Source: Geodermatophilaceae bacterium
Lineage (GTDB): Bacteria; Actinomycetota; Actinomycetes; Mycobacteriales; Geodermatophilaceae
Direction: 5' to 3'
NCBI GenBank assembly: GCA_013813215.1
Contig: JACCSC010000237.1
Coordinates: 1 to 6,943, forward strand
DNA: 6,943 bases
Every line of letters starts with the position of its first letter. The first letter of the stretch is position 1. Of the stretch, positions 1 to 6,074 are shown piece after piece. Under the pieces are notes generated by a model. It saw only the letters and a list, made by a program, of their open reading frames with translations, had not been told where the DNA came from and made no database searches. Position numbers and translations under genes: made by a program.

Positions 1-386
1 GCGTACGTCGTCGACTGGTCCAGCAGGCCCAACCGGTCACCCGGCACGACGTGCCCGGCCCACCGCGTGCCCGGCCCGCTCTGGCCGTGCCGGACGACGT
101 CGATGTCCAGCTCGGCGGCCTCGGGCCGCACCGCACGCACGGAATAGCTGCGCACGATCGGGCGCACGGCCTCGGGGATCCGACAGACCTCGGGCCACCA
201 GTCGACCGAGGTCGGCAGCACCGGCTCGACCTGCCCCGGAAGGGGCAGGAACAGCCGTAGCCACTGGTCCCCGCCCTCGGGGGCGAACCCGCGCAGACCA
301 TCACCGCGCACCGTGATCCGCAGCATCGCGGGGGTGACCTCGCGGACCGCGACCACCTCGACCGGCATCGCCAGCGGAGCGGTCAC
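1..386 (-). CDS. Siderophore-interacting protein-type flavin reductase, N-terminal part
   Basis: Only the first 128 residues are in the window; the gene runs off the left edge. Members of this family (SIP/ViuB, FAD-binding 9) are cytoplasmic NAD(P)H:flavin oxidoreductases that reduce ferric siderophores and release iron. The visible part is the FAD-binding beta-barrel half. Residues 39-51 (GGDQWLRLFLPLP and nearby) match the family's substrate/flavin segment. The RSYSVR motif at about residues 79-84 is the flavin-contacting R-x-Y-[ST]-x-R signature, and PGDRLGLL at 115-122 precedes the cofactor-binding half. I chose the GTG at 386 because it overlaps the TGA of the upstream methyltransferase in a GTGA junction and gives the usual MTAP-like beginning; an ATG at 368 is the alternative. 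The overlap implies co-transcription and coupled translation with the methyltransferase, so it may share Zur control. The NAD(P)H-binding half cannot be checked. Confidence 0.85.
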   Translation of the reverse strand, partial: MTAPLAMPVEVVAVREVTPAMLRITVRGDGLRGFAPEGGDQWLRLFLPLPGQVEPVLPTSVDWWPEVCRIPEAVRPIVRSYSVRAVRPEAAELDIDVVRHGQSGPGTRWAGHVVPGDRLGLLDQSTTY

Positions 387-1258
387 CGCACGCGTCCGAC
401 GCATACGGTCCGTACGGAGAGCAGGAACAGTTCGTCACGGATCCGAGCCAGCAGCTCGTCGTCGAGGTCGGTGAGCCGGCGCAGCGTGTCCTGGTCCTCG
501 GCGACCAGCGCCTCACCGAGCTTGTCGCGGTCCAGGAAGCCGCGCAGCCGCTCGACGACGAGATCCACGGCCGCCGCCGGCAGCGGCGCCGGCCGGTCGA
601 GCAAGAACGAGCGCGTGCTCACGTCGGCCAGGCCGGCCTCGCGGAAGGCGGCCGGCCACCCCATCGGCATCGGCACCGATCCCGGGATGTCGCGGCGCAT
701 CGCGGCGAACCAGCGCTCCTGCGCGAGGTCCAGCCGCACCTCGAGCCCCGGCTCACCGACGCCGAGATCCCAGGGCAGGCTCCGCGGCCGCAGACCGCCC
801 TCGCCGAGGGCCAGCAGGCCTCCTGGGGCGAGCCGGGCGGCCAGCTCCCGGAGCGCCGCGAGCTGGTCGGGCAGGTGGTGGACGACCGAGCCGGCCCAGA
901 TCAGGTCGGCGCTGCCGGCCTCGACGGGGATCTCGGCGGACAGATCGGCCACCCTGGTCTCGACCGCCGCTTCGCCGACGCGACGCCGCGTCTCCTCGAG
1001 CAGGGCAGGCTGCCCGTCCACTGCGATCAGCTTCGGCTGCGGCCCTGCGGCCGCGGCGAGGGCCACGGTCATCCCGCCCGCGCCGCAGCCCAGGTCGACG
1101 ATCACCCGCTCTTGGCCGCGGACCAGCCACCCGGCGATCTGCGCGTTCACCTCGACTTCGACCTCGTCCGCCCGCCGAAGGGCCTCGAGCATGCCCGCCC
1201 AATCCACATCCTCGACGTGCCCTGCGTGGTGACCGTGCACGGTCGCACTCCCATGCAT
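383..1258 (-). CDS. Class I SAM-dependent methyltransferase with His-rich N-terminus
   Basis: The protein has 291 residues with a Rossmann-type SAM-binding fold. Motif I is VDLGCGAGG at residues 54-62, the acidic end of beta2 is D81, a VADLS segment lies near 103-107, VVHHLP is at 125-130, and the motif III-like APGGLLALGE is at 144-153. The substrate is unknown. The first 14 residues carry five histidines (H2, H8, H10, H11, H14), which could bind metal. The start chosen is the ATG at 1258; a TTG at 1267 would lie inside the Zur box. No Shine-Dalgarno sequence precedes this ATG, so a leaderless message is likely. The gene is divergent from znuA across two Zur-like boxes, the nearer ending 4 bp from this ATG, and it overlaps the downstream flavin reductase gene. 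I infer zinc-responsive expression. Possible roles are metallophore modification or a low-zinc replacement enzyme, but neither is shown by the sequence. Confidence 0.85.
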   Translation of the reverse strand: MHGSATVHGHHAGHVEDVDWAGMLEALRRADEVEVEVNAQIAGWLVRGQERVIVDLGCGAGGMTVALAAAAGPQPKLIAVDGQPALLEETRRRVGEAAVETRVADLSAEIPVEAGSADLIWAGSVVHHLPDQLAALRELAARLAPGGLLALGEGGLRPRSLPWDLGVGEPGLEVRLDLAQERWFAAMRRDIPGSVPMPMGWPAAFREAGLADVSTRSFLLDRPAPLPAAAVDLVVERLRGFLDRDKLGEALVAEDQDTLRRLTDLDDELLARIRDELFLLSVRTVCVGRVR

Positions 1259-1260
1259 TT

Positions 1261-1290
1261 TTGACAATGATTGTCGTCTTAGTTGAGAGT
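1261..1290 (+). promoter_or_regulatory. Candidate promoter of the znuA operon
   Basis: A perfect TTGACA (1261-1266) is followed after 18 bp by GAGAGT (1285-1290), which keeps the key A at position 2 and T at position 6 of the actinobacterial TAnnnT -10 element. The znuA ATG begins 7 nt later, where the transcription start would be expected, so the message may be leaderless. The -35 falls in Zur box 1 and the -10 in box 2, a repressor-blocking layout. The same GAGAG bases could instead act as a weak ribosome-binding site. Confidence 0.5.
1262..1276. promoter_or_regulatory. Putative Zur box 1 between methyltransferase and znuA
   Basis: Bases 1263-1275 (GACAATGATTGTC) form a perfect 6+1+6 palindrome. 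In the 15-bp register it fits the actinobacterial Zur consensus TGAnAATnATTnTCA except at its last base. Its left part overlaps a TTGACA -35 candidate for znuA (1261-1266), and it ends 4 bp before the methyltransferase ATG on the other strand. Bound Zur-Zn could therefore block both genes. The zinc genes around it, including zur itself, support the assignment. Confidence 0.85.
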
Positions 1291-1298
1291 AGTTCTCA
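1284..1298. promoter_or_regulatory. Putative second, weaker Zur box over the znuA start
   Basis: TGAGAGTAGTTCTCA has perfect 5-bp outer arms (TGAGA/TCTCA) and matches 11 of 15 positions of TGAAAATGATTTTCA, differing at the 4th, 6th, 8th-9th and 12th positions depending on register. Its centre (1291) is 22 bp from that of box 1 (1269), about two helical turns, so two Zur dimers could sit on the same DNA face. It covers the -10 candidate and the A of the znuA start codon. It is less certain than box 1 because the inner positions deviate. Confidence 0.5.
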
Positions 1299-2194
1299 TG
1301 ACGGCACGAACGCTACTCACCGGCGGCCTGGCCTTGACCCTGCTCGCCGCTGCGTGCGGTGGCCCGGATGAGGCGGCCGACGACGGCCGCGTGCAGGTAG
1401 TCGTCGGCTTCTATCCGCTGGAGTATCTGGCCGAGCGGGTCGGTGGAGACCGGGTGCAGGTGAGCTCGCTGGCCCAGCCCGGCGCCGAGCCGCACGATCT
1501 GGAACTCCGGCCGCAGCAGATCCAGGAGATGGCCGAGGCCGACCTGGTGCTCTACCTCGGGTCGTTCCAACCCGCGGTGGACGACGCGGTGGCCGAGAAC
1601 GCGCCGGAGCACTCGTTGGACGTCCTCGGCGCGACCGAGGCGGTCGACGGCTATACCGAACTCGGCGGCGACGAGGAGGCAGGGCTCGACCCGCACGTCT
1701 GGCTGGACCCGACGGCGTACGCCGACCTGGCCGAGGCCGTTGCCGACCGGATGGCGGAGGCCGACCCGGAGCACGCCGATGCCTACGCCGCCAACGGCGC
1801 CGCGCTGGTCGCGGATCTCACCGCGCTGGACGAGGAGTTCAGCACCGGCCTGGCCGACTGCGAACGCAGCGAGATCGTCACCACCCACAACGCTTTCGGC
1901 TACCTGGCCCTCCGCTACGGTCTGGAACAGGTCGCGATCGCGGGGTTGTCGCCGGAGGACGAGCCGTCGCCGCAGGACGTCGACTCGGCCCGTTCCTTCG
2001 CCGAGCAGAACGGTGTGACGACGATCTTCTACGAGGAGGCGGTCAGTCCGGAGTACGCCGAGACGGTGGCCGACCAGGTAGGAGCGGACACCGCGGTGCT
2101 CTCGCCGTTGGAGGTCGTGGACGAGGGCGAGGACTACCTTTCGGCGATGCGACAGAACCTGGGAGCGTTGACGGAGGCGCTCGGCTGCCCATGA
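1298..2194 (+). CDS. znuA: Zinc ABC transporter substrate-binding lipoprotein
   Basis: This 298-residue protein is a cluster A-I (TroA/ZnuA) binding protein that captures Zn(II) outside the membrane and hands it to the ZnuB permease. A short signal peptide (residues 1-19, hydrophobic TLLTGGLALTLLAAA) ends at the lipidated C20. The three family metal-ligand histidines are present: H66 (in PHDLEL), H133 (in DPHVWLDP) and H197 (in TTHNAF). The His-rich loop of many Zn-specific homologues is replaced by a short acidic stretch (GGDEE, 123-127). The C-terminal LDPL motif of several homologues reads LSPL (268-271), so its aspartate is missing; E246, E247 or water could complete the site. C188 and C297 could form a disulfide. 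I chose the ATG at 1298; an upstream in-frame TTG at 1283 would lengthen the signal peptide by five residues. The gene heads the znuACB operon and overlaps znuC by 4 nt. Mn(II) as substrate is less likely given the neighbouring Zur and SmtB. Confidence 0.93.
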   Translation: MTARTLLTGGLALTLLAAACGGPDEAADDGRVQVVVGFYPLEYLAERVGGDRVQVSSLAQPGAEPHDLELRPQQIQEMAEADLVLYLGSFQPAVDDAVAENAPEHSLDVLGATEAVDGYTELGGDEEAGLDPHVWLDPTAYADLAEAVADRMAEADPEHADAYAANGAALVADLTALDEEFSTGLADCERSEIVTTHNAFGYLALRYGLEQVAIAGLSPEDEPSPQDVDSARSFAEQNGVTTIFYEEAVSPEYAETVADQVGADTAVLSPLEVVDEGEDYLSAMRQNLGALTEALGCP

Positions 2195-2979
2195 ACACCG
2201 TGGTCGATGTGGCGCGGGTCTCGGTCACACTGGACGGCCGGAGCATCCTGGACGACGTCTCGCTGCGCCTGGCCACCGGTGAGGCGGTCAGCCTGCTGGG
2301 CGCGAACGGGTCCGGGAAGTCCACCCTGGTACGCGCCATCGTCGGCCTCGTCCCCCTCCGGGCAGGCAGCGTCTCGCTGTTCGGAGCGCCGCTGCCACGT
2401 TTCCGGCAGTGGCAGCGGATCGGGTACGTACCCCAGCGGGTGACCGCGGCCAGCGGCGTACCGGCCACGGTCCGGGAGGTCGTGGCCGCGGGGAGGCTGT
2501 CCCACCACCGGCCGTTCGGCCGGTTCGGCCGGGCTGACCGAGCGGCGATCGACGCCGCGCTGGAGACCGTCGGGCTGGCACCGTTGCGGGAGGCCAGCGT
2601 CGCTCGGCTGTCCGGGGGGCAGCAGCAGCGGGTACTGATCGCGCGGGCCCTGGCCGGTCGGCCGGACCTACTGATCCTGGACGAGCCGATGTCCGGCCTG
2701 GACGACGCGACGCAACAGGCCACGACCGAAGCCCTGCGGGACTTGGTGACCGGCGGCACCAGTCTGTTGCTCGTCCTGCACGACCTGGGCTACCTCGACG
2801 AGTTGATCGACCGCTGCGTCGTCCTGCACGGCGGACGGGCGGCGGAGGCGACCGGCCGGCACGAGTCGAGCGCGGAGCACCCGCACGAGACCGTCGCGCC
2901 GCCGCACGAGTCGGTGTCCCTGCCGGCCACGAGCTTCGGGCTCACTTCATCACCGCTGGACGTTCAAGCCCGCCGATGA
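2191..2979 (+). CDS. znuC: Zinc ABC transporter ATP-binding protein with His-containing tail
   Basis: This is the cytoplasmic ATPase that powers zinc import through ZnuB. All nucleotide-binding motifs are intact in 262 residues: Walker A GANGSGKST (37-45), Q-loop Q82, signature LSGGQ (140-144), Walker B LLILDEP (160-166), D-loop SGLD (168-171) and switch histidine H197. After the ATPase core, a tail of about 40 residues carries H224, H230, H232 and H239 among acidic residues and prolines. This resembles the His-rich C-terminal extension known in some ZnuC proteins and could sense or buffer zinc, though that is inference. The ATG overlaps the znuA stop (ATGA), indicating translational coupling; GGAGG at 2173-2177 lies rather far upstream. 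It overlaps znuB in the same way at its end. Confidence 0.94.
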   Translation: MNTVVDVARVSVTLDGRSILDDVSLRLATGEAVSLLGANGSGKSTLVRAIVGLVPLRAGSVSLFGAPLPRFRQWQRIGYVPQRVTAASGVPATVREVVAAGRLSHHRPFGRFGRADRAAIDAALETVGLAPLREASVARLSGGQQQRVLIARALAGRPDLLILDEPMSGLDDATQQATTEALRDLVTGGTSLLLVLHDLGYLDELIDRCVVLHGGRAAEATGRHESSAEHPHETVAPPHESVSLPATSFGLTSSPLDVQARR

Positions 2980-3797
2980 GCTACCTGGCCCTGCCGTTCA
3001 TCCAGAAGGCGCTCATCGCGGCGGTGCTCGTCGGCCTGGCAGCGCCCGCTGTAGGCACGTATCTCGTGCAACGTCGGCTGGCCCTGATGGGCGACGGGCT
3101 CGGCCACGTGGCCCTCACCGGAGTGGCCCTCGGTTTCCTGCTGGGCACCTCCCCCGTACTCACCGCCGTGATCGTGGCCGCCCTGGGCGCGACCGTGGTC
3201 GAGCTGGTCCGCGCGCAGGGCAAGGCCAGCGGGGACGTCGCCCTGGCGATGCTCTTCTACGGCGGGATCGCCGGTGGCGTCCTGCTGATCAGCCTGGAGC
3301 CCGGGGGTAACACCAACCTGCTGATCTACCTGTTCGGCTCGATTCTCACGGTCACCACCGAGGACCTGTACGTCATCGCCGCGCTGGCCGGCGGGGTACT
3401 GCTGGTCGCGATCGGACTGCGGCGGCAGCTGTTCTCAGTGTGCCAGGACGAGGAGTTCGCGCGGGTGTCCGGCCTGCCGGTCCAGCTGCTCAACATCATC
3501 CTGGCCGTCACGGCCGCGCTGACCGTCACGGTGGCGATGCGGGTGGTCGGGCTGCTCCTGGTCAGCGCCCTGCTCGTCGTCCCGGTTGCAGCCGCGCAGC
3601 AGTTGACCCGCGGCTTCGCCGCGACGATGGCGATGGCCATGGCCATCGGCGTGCTCGTCACGGTCGGCGGCGTTGTCATGTCCTACCCGATCGACGTCGG
3701 GCCGGGAGCGCTGATCGTCGTCCTGGCCATCGCGGTCTTCGGCCTGACGTCCCTGCTCGCTGTCCTGCGCGGCCGGCTGAGACCGGCCCCGGCGTGA
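2976..3797 (+). CDS. znuB: Zinc ABC transporter permease
   Basis: This 273-residue integral membrane protein of the ABC-3 family forms the inner-membrane channel of the ZnuABC importer. About eight or nine hydrophobic segments are visible, roughly at residues 9-28, 41-57, 58-77, 88-106, 113-126, 130-148, 169-200 (two helices), 212-235 and 243-264. The family segment RRLALMGDGLGHVALTGVA (33-51) and the cytoplasmic QDEEFARVSGLPV loop (156-168), which contacts the ATPase, are both recognisable. The length is normal for the family. The ATG overlaps the znuC stop (ATGA), so the three transporter genes form one coupled unit. Its own stop overlaps a possible GTG start of smtB at 3794. Confidence 0.93.
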   Translation: MSYLALPFIQKALIAAVLVGLAAPAVGTYLVQRRLALMGDGLGHVALTGVALGFLLGTSPVLTAVIVAALGATVVELVRAQGKASGDVALAMLFYGGIAGGVLLISLEPGGNTNLLIYLFGSILTVTTEDLYVIAALAGGVLLVAIGLRRQLFSVCQDEEFARVSGLPVQLLNIILAVTAALTVTVAMRVVGLLLVSALLVVPVAAAQQLTRGFAATMAMAMAIGVLVTVGGVVMSYPIDVGPGALIVVLAIAVFGLTSLLAVLRGRLRPAPA

Positions 3798-3807
3798 CCG
3801 CGCTGCG

Positions 3808-3813
3808 TACAGT
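3808..3813 (+). promoter_or_regulatory. Candidate -10 element of a leaderless smtB-zur promoter
   Basis: TACAGT fits the actinobacterial TAnnnT -10 consensus and is followed by exactly 7 nt before the smtB GTG at 3821, the classic geometry of leaderless transcripts. No convincing -35 is visible, which is common for such promoters. It would let smtB-zur be expressed while znuACB is repressed. I found no obvious SmtB-type palindrome around it. Confidence 0.45.
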
Positions 3814-3820
3814 GGCCGCC

Positions 3821-4135
3821 GTGAGTTCCGCGTCGACGGCCGCGCGCCGGCGGGACCCCTACGTCGACGCCGGTGAGCTGCTCAAGGCGCTGTCGGCGCC
3901 GGTCCGGCTGGCGATCGTCACCCACCTCAGCGACTGCGGGCCGCTGTGCGTGCACGAGCTCGTCGACCGCCTCGGCGTACCGCAGCCGCTCGTCAGCCAG
4001 CACCTGCGGGTGCTCCGTTCGGCCGCGATCGTCGCCGGCGAACGGCGCGGCCGCGAGGTGGCGTACGCGCTGGCCGACGAGCACGTCGCGCACATCGTGG
4101 CCGATGCCGTGGCCCACGTGCAGGAGCAGGCGTGA
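3821..4135 (+). CDS. smtB: ArsR/SmtB-family zinc-sensing repressor
   Basis: This 104-residue winged-helix repressor releases DNA when it binds zinc. The ArsR core starts at LLKALSAPVRLAIVTHL (20-36), and the recognition-helix region is VHELVDRLGVPQPLVSQHLRVL (44-65, quoted here only for position). The C-terminal helix has D86, H88, H99 and E102, exactly the DxHx10Hxx[EH] alpha5 metal site of SmtB, CzrA and NmtR. Proteins with this site sense Zn(II), Co(II) or Ni(II); the context points to zinc. M. tuberculosis has the same pair: SmtB (Rv2358) co-transcribed with zur and controlling it. The start is chosen from the TACAGT-7nt-GTG geometry; in-frame GTGs at 3794 (overlapping the znuB stop) and 3812 are alternatives adding 9 or 3 residues. 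C39 and C43 near the DNA-binding helices are not a recognised alpha3 motif. It overlaps zur by 4 nt. Confidence 0.88.
   Translation: MSSASTAARRRDPYVDAGELLKALSAPVRLAIVTHLSDCGPLCVHELVDRLGVPQPLVSQHLRVLRSAAIVAGERRGREVAYALADEHVAHIVADAVAHVQEQA
4122..4126 (+). promoter_or_regulatory. Ribosome-binding site of zur
   Basis: AGGAG inside the 3' end of smtB lies 5 nt before the GTG at 4132. It supports that start and coupled translation of the two regulators. Confidence 0.7.
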
Positions 4136-4518
4136 GTACGCCGCTGCGCGCGACTCGTCAACGACACGCGGTGGCGGCCCTGCTCGCCGGACTCGACGAC
4201 TTCCGCAGCGCCCAGCAGATTCACCACCTGCTCCGGGAGGCCGGCGAGTCGGTCGGCTTGAGCACCGTCTACCGGACGCTCCAGGCGATGGCCGATGCCG
4301 GCGACCTCGACGTGCTCAAGACCGAGGACGAGTCGCTCTACCGCAAGTGCAGCACGAGCCACCACCACCACCTGGTGTGCCGGGGGTGCAACCGGACCGA
4401 GGAGGTCGACGGCCCGACCGTCGAGCGGTGGGCCGACCGGGTGGCCGCCGAGCACGGCTTCACCGAGATCAGCCACACCCTGGAGATCTTCGGCACCTGC
4501 ACCGGCTGCCGCGGCTGA
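4132..4518 (+). CDS. zur: Zinc uptake regulator, Fur family
   Basis: With zinc bound, this 128-residue repressor shuts off zinc uptake genes. The N-terminal winged helix contains STVYRTLQAM (44-53), and the dimerization domain follows the HHHH run (77-80). Ligands match those I recall from the M. tuberculosis FurB structure: structural Cys4 site C83, C86, C123, C126; regulatory site D60, C73, H78, H80; third site H77, H79, E98, H115. The ending HTLEIFGTCTGC (115-126) is nearly the same as in that protein. These features argue for Zur over Fur or Mur. GTG at 4132 overlaps the smtB stop (GTGA) and has AGGAG 5 nt upstream. The likely targets in this window are the boxes at 1262-1298, so the gene would repress its own upstream operon; a separate smtB promoter would keep it supplied. 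Confidence 0.93.
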   Translation: MSTPLRATRQRHAVAALLAGLDDFRSAQQIHHLLREAGESVGLSTVYRTLQAMADAGDLDVLKTEDESLYRKCSTSHHHHLVCRGCNRTEEVDGPTVERWADRVAAEHGFTEISHTLEIFGTCTGCRG

Positions 4519-4533
4519 CTGCGGCTGGGGAGT

Positions 4534-5287
4534 TTAGACAGAGTCGAGCAATGCGGCGCGGACCAGGGAGATGACCTCCCGTGGGTGGTGCAGGTCGGCG
4601 GCGGTCACCAAGATCACACGCCACCCGGCCGCGGACCTCGTATTGCGGGACCGGAGCGGGTAGGCCCGCCAGCACGAGCGTCACCCGCAGTCGCGACTCC
4701 TGCGGCGACTCACTGCGCCCATCAGACAACGCGACCGCCCGCTGAACCCTGTCGCTGTTGAGTTGAACTGCGCGCAGGCGCTCGGGATAGACGGCCCCTG
4801 CCCGCAACAGTAGGTCCAGACGGACGACGGCCTCGGTCAGGGTGGGAGCCCAGCCCACGACGTCCAGCGCCGTGCGCACCTGCCCGGTCCGCCGGTCTCA
4901 ACCTCCACTGCCGGCAGGTCAGCCGTGGTATGGATGCTCAATCCGCGTACCGGACCGAAGTGGTGGGCCAACGGGACCAGTACCTCGACCGGTTCGGCCA
5001 CCTCGATCAGATCTTCTACGCCGGACCACCATGCGGCGCTATGCCCGGCGACGACCGCCGATGCGGGCATGACCAGTCGCGGCAGAGGTGAAGAGCCCGT
5101 GATCGAGAGGAATCGTCGCGTCGGCGTACACCCCGTGGTACAGCTTGCGCCATGCCCGCCCCTGCAGCTGACGTGGCGTGAGCAGCCCAGTAGCCACTGC
5201 GTACCGGCCCCGGAAGACCTTGCCGACCAGCGCGTCGGGGCGTTTCGTCCGGGCCGGCACCGGGATGAGGATGCCCGGGATGGACAA
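4534..5287 (-). pseudogene. Broken DUF559 / AbiEi-antitoxin-like gene
   Basis: The remains lie in alternating frames on the minus strand. From 5287 to about 5085 comes the N-terminal helical part (RGRYAVATGLLTPRQL, then RKLYHGVYAD). A shift leads to LVMPASAVVAGHSAA and VEVLVP down to about 4885. A second shift leads to VRTALDVVGW and SESPQESRLRV down to about 4628. The frame then changes again at PQYEVRG, joining directly to GWRVILVTAADL and ending at TAA (4534-4536). Actinobacterial proteins of this kind have an AbiEi-like N-terminal domain and a DUF559 endonuclease-like C-terminus. The stretch normally lying between VR and GW, which holds the acidic core, appears deleted; I estimate about 40 residues. 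The TTG at 5287 is only a guess at the old start. It lies 31 bp after uppS on the same strand and converges on zur. Because the shifts and the deletion agree, sequencing error alone is unlikely. Confidence 0.8.
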
Positions 5288-5318
5288 CCGCCGCTGGCGC
5301 CATCCACAGGCCTCCGCG

Positions 5319-6074
5319 TCAGGCCGAGCCGAAGCGGCGCTGCCGTCCGGCGTACGCCGCGCACGCCGACCACAGGTGCCGCCGGTCGAAGTCCGGCCAG
5401 AGCGTGTCGAGAAAGGCCAGTTCGGCGTACGCCGCCTGCCAGATCAAGAAATTGCTCGTCCGCTGCTCCCCCGACGAGCGGATCAGCAGGTCCACGTCGG
5501 GCATGTCCGGCTCGTCGAGGTAGCGGGCCAGCACCTTCTCGGTGACCTGCTCCGGCCGCACCCGACCCGCCGCGACGTCGTAGGCCAGGGCGGCCGCGGC
5601 GTCGGCGATCTCGGCCCGACCGCCGTAGTTGACGCACATCGTCAGCGTCAGGACGTCGTTGTCGCAGGTCAGCTCCTCGGCGACCTCCAGCTCGCGGATC
5701 ACGCTGCGCCACAGCTTCGGCCGCCGCCCGGCCCAACGGACCCGCACCCCCAGCTCGTGCATCTCGTCGCGGCGGCGGCGGATCACGTCACGGTTGAAGC
5801 CCATGAGGAAGCGCACCTCCTCGGGGCTGCGTCGCCAGTTCTCGGTGGAGAACGCGTACGCCGACAGCCAGCGAACGCCGATCTCGATGGCTCCTTCCAC
5901 GCAGTCGAACAGCGAGTGCTCGCCGGCCTCGTGCCCGGCCGTACGGGGCAGTCCCCGCTGCTTCGCCCAGCGCCCGTTGCCGTCCATGACCAGGGCCACG
6001 TGCCGCGGCACCGAGCCCGGGGGCAGCTCGGGCGGTCGGGCTCCCGACGCATGCGGCGACGGACGTCGTGTCAC
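5319..6074 (-). CDS. uppS: Isoprenyl transferase (undecaprenyl/decaprenyl diphosphate synthase)
   Basis: This cis-prenyltransferase makes the long-chain polyprenyl diphosphate carrier for peptidoglycan and other envelope glycans and is normally essential. The 251 residues show the family signatures in order: catalytic D31 in MDGNGRWA (30-37), AFSTENW (74-80), FNRDVIRRRRDE (93-104), CVNYGGRAEI (147-156), and RSSGEQRTSNF (199-209) with WPDFDRR (226-232). The PHxSGARPP segment near the N-terminus is typical of recO-linked actinobacterial copies. GTG at 6074 is chosen because it overlaps the TGA of the upstream PIN toxin gene (GTGA) and is the last usable start before the conserved core; only a weak GGGA lies 7 nt upstream. 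Frames further upstream would read through the toxin gene and encode nothing familiar. It is probably co-transcribed with the toxin-antitoxin pair and maybe recO. Exact chain length cannot be told. Confidence 0.93.
   Translation of the reverse strand: MTRRPSPHASGARPPELPPGSVPRHVALVMDGNGRWAKQRGLPRTAGHEAGEHSLFDCVEGAIEIGVRWLSAYAFSTENWRRSPEEVRFLMGFNRDVIRRRRDEMHELGVRVRWAGRRPKLWRSVIRELEVAEELTCDNDVLTLTMCVNYGGRAEIADAAAALAYDVAAGRVRPEQVTEKVLARYLDEPDMPDVDLLIRSSGEQRTSNFLIWQAAYAELAFLDTLWPDFDRRHLWSACAAYAGRQRRFGSA

Noticed and set aside
471..1232. A 253-codon plus-strand open frame opposite the methyltransferase
   Set aside because: The Ser/Arg/Pro-rich translation resembles nothing, whereas the opposite strand encodes a clean SAM-binding fold.
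1259..1267. TTG start for the methyltransferase at 1267
   Set aside because: It falls within the Zur box, with an ATG three codons downstream.
1283..1297. TTG start for znuA at 1283
   Set aside because: It lies inside the second Zur-like box and before the expected transcription start; ATG 1298 gives a complete lipoprotein signal.
3440..3820. Extension of the smtB frame upstream into znuB
   Set aside because: The extension is Gly/Arg/Ala-rich and overlaps the well-supported permease; the ArsR family is about 100-120 residues long, which fits a start between 3794 and 3821.
4508..4525. Hairpin GCCGC-N8-GCGGC at the end of zur as a terminator
   Set aside because: The stem has only 5 bp, includes the zur stop region, and has no T tract; such stems are common by chance at this GC content.
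4537..4879. An intact 136-residue minus-strand protein in this region
   Set aside because: Its last third reads out of frame relative to the GWRVILVTAADL ending, and its start is in the middle of the DUF559-like gene; it is better treated as a fragment of the pseudogene.
5309..5325. Hairpin GGCCT-N7-AGGCC at the uppS stop codon as a terminator
   Set aside because: The 5-bp stem overlaps the end of the coding sequence and has no following T run on the minus strand.
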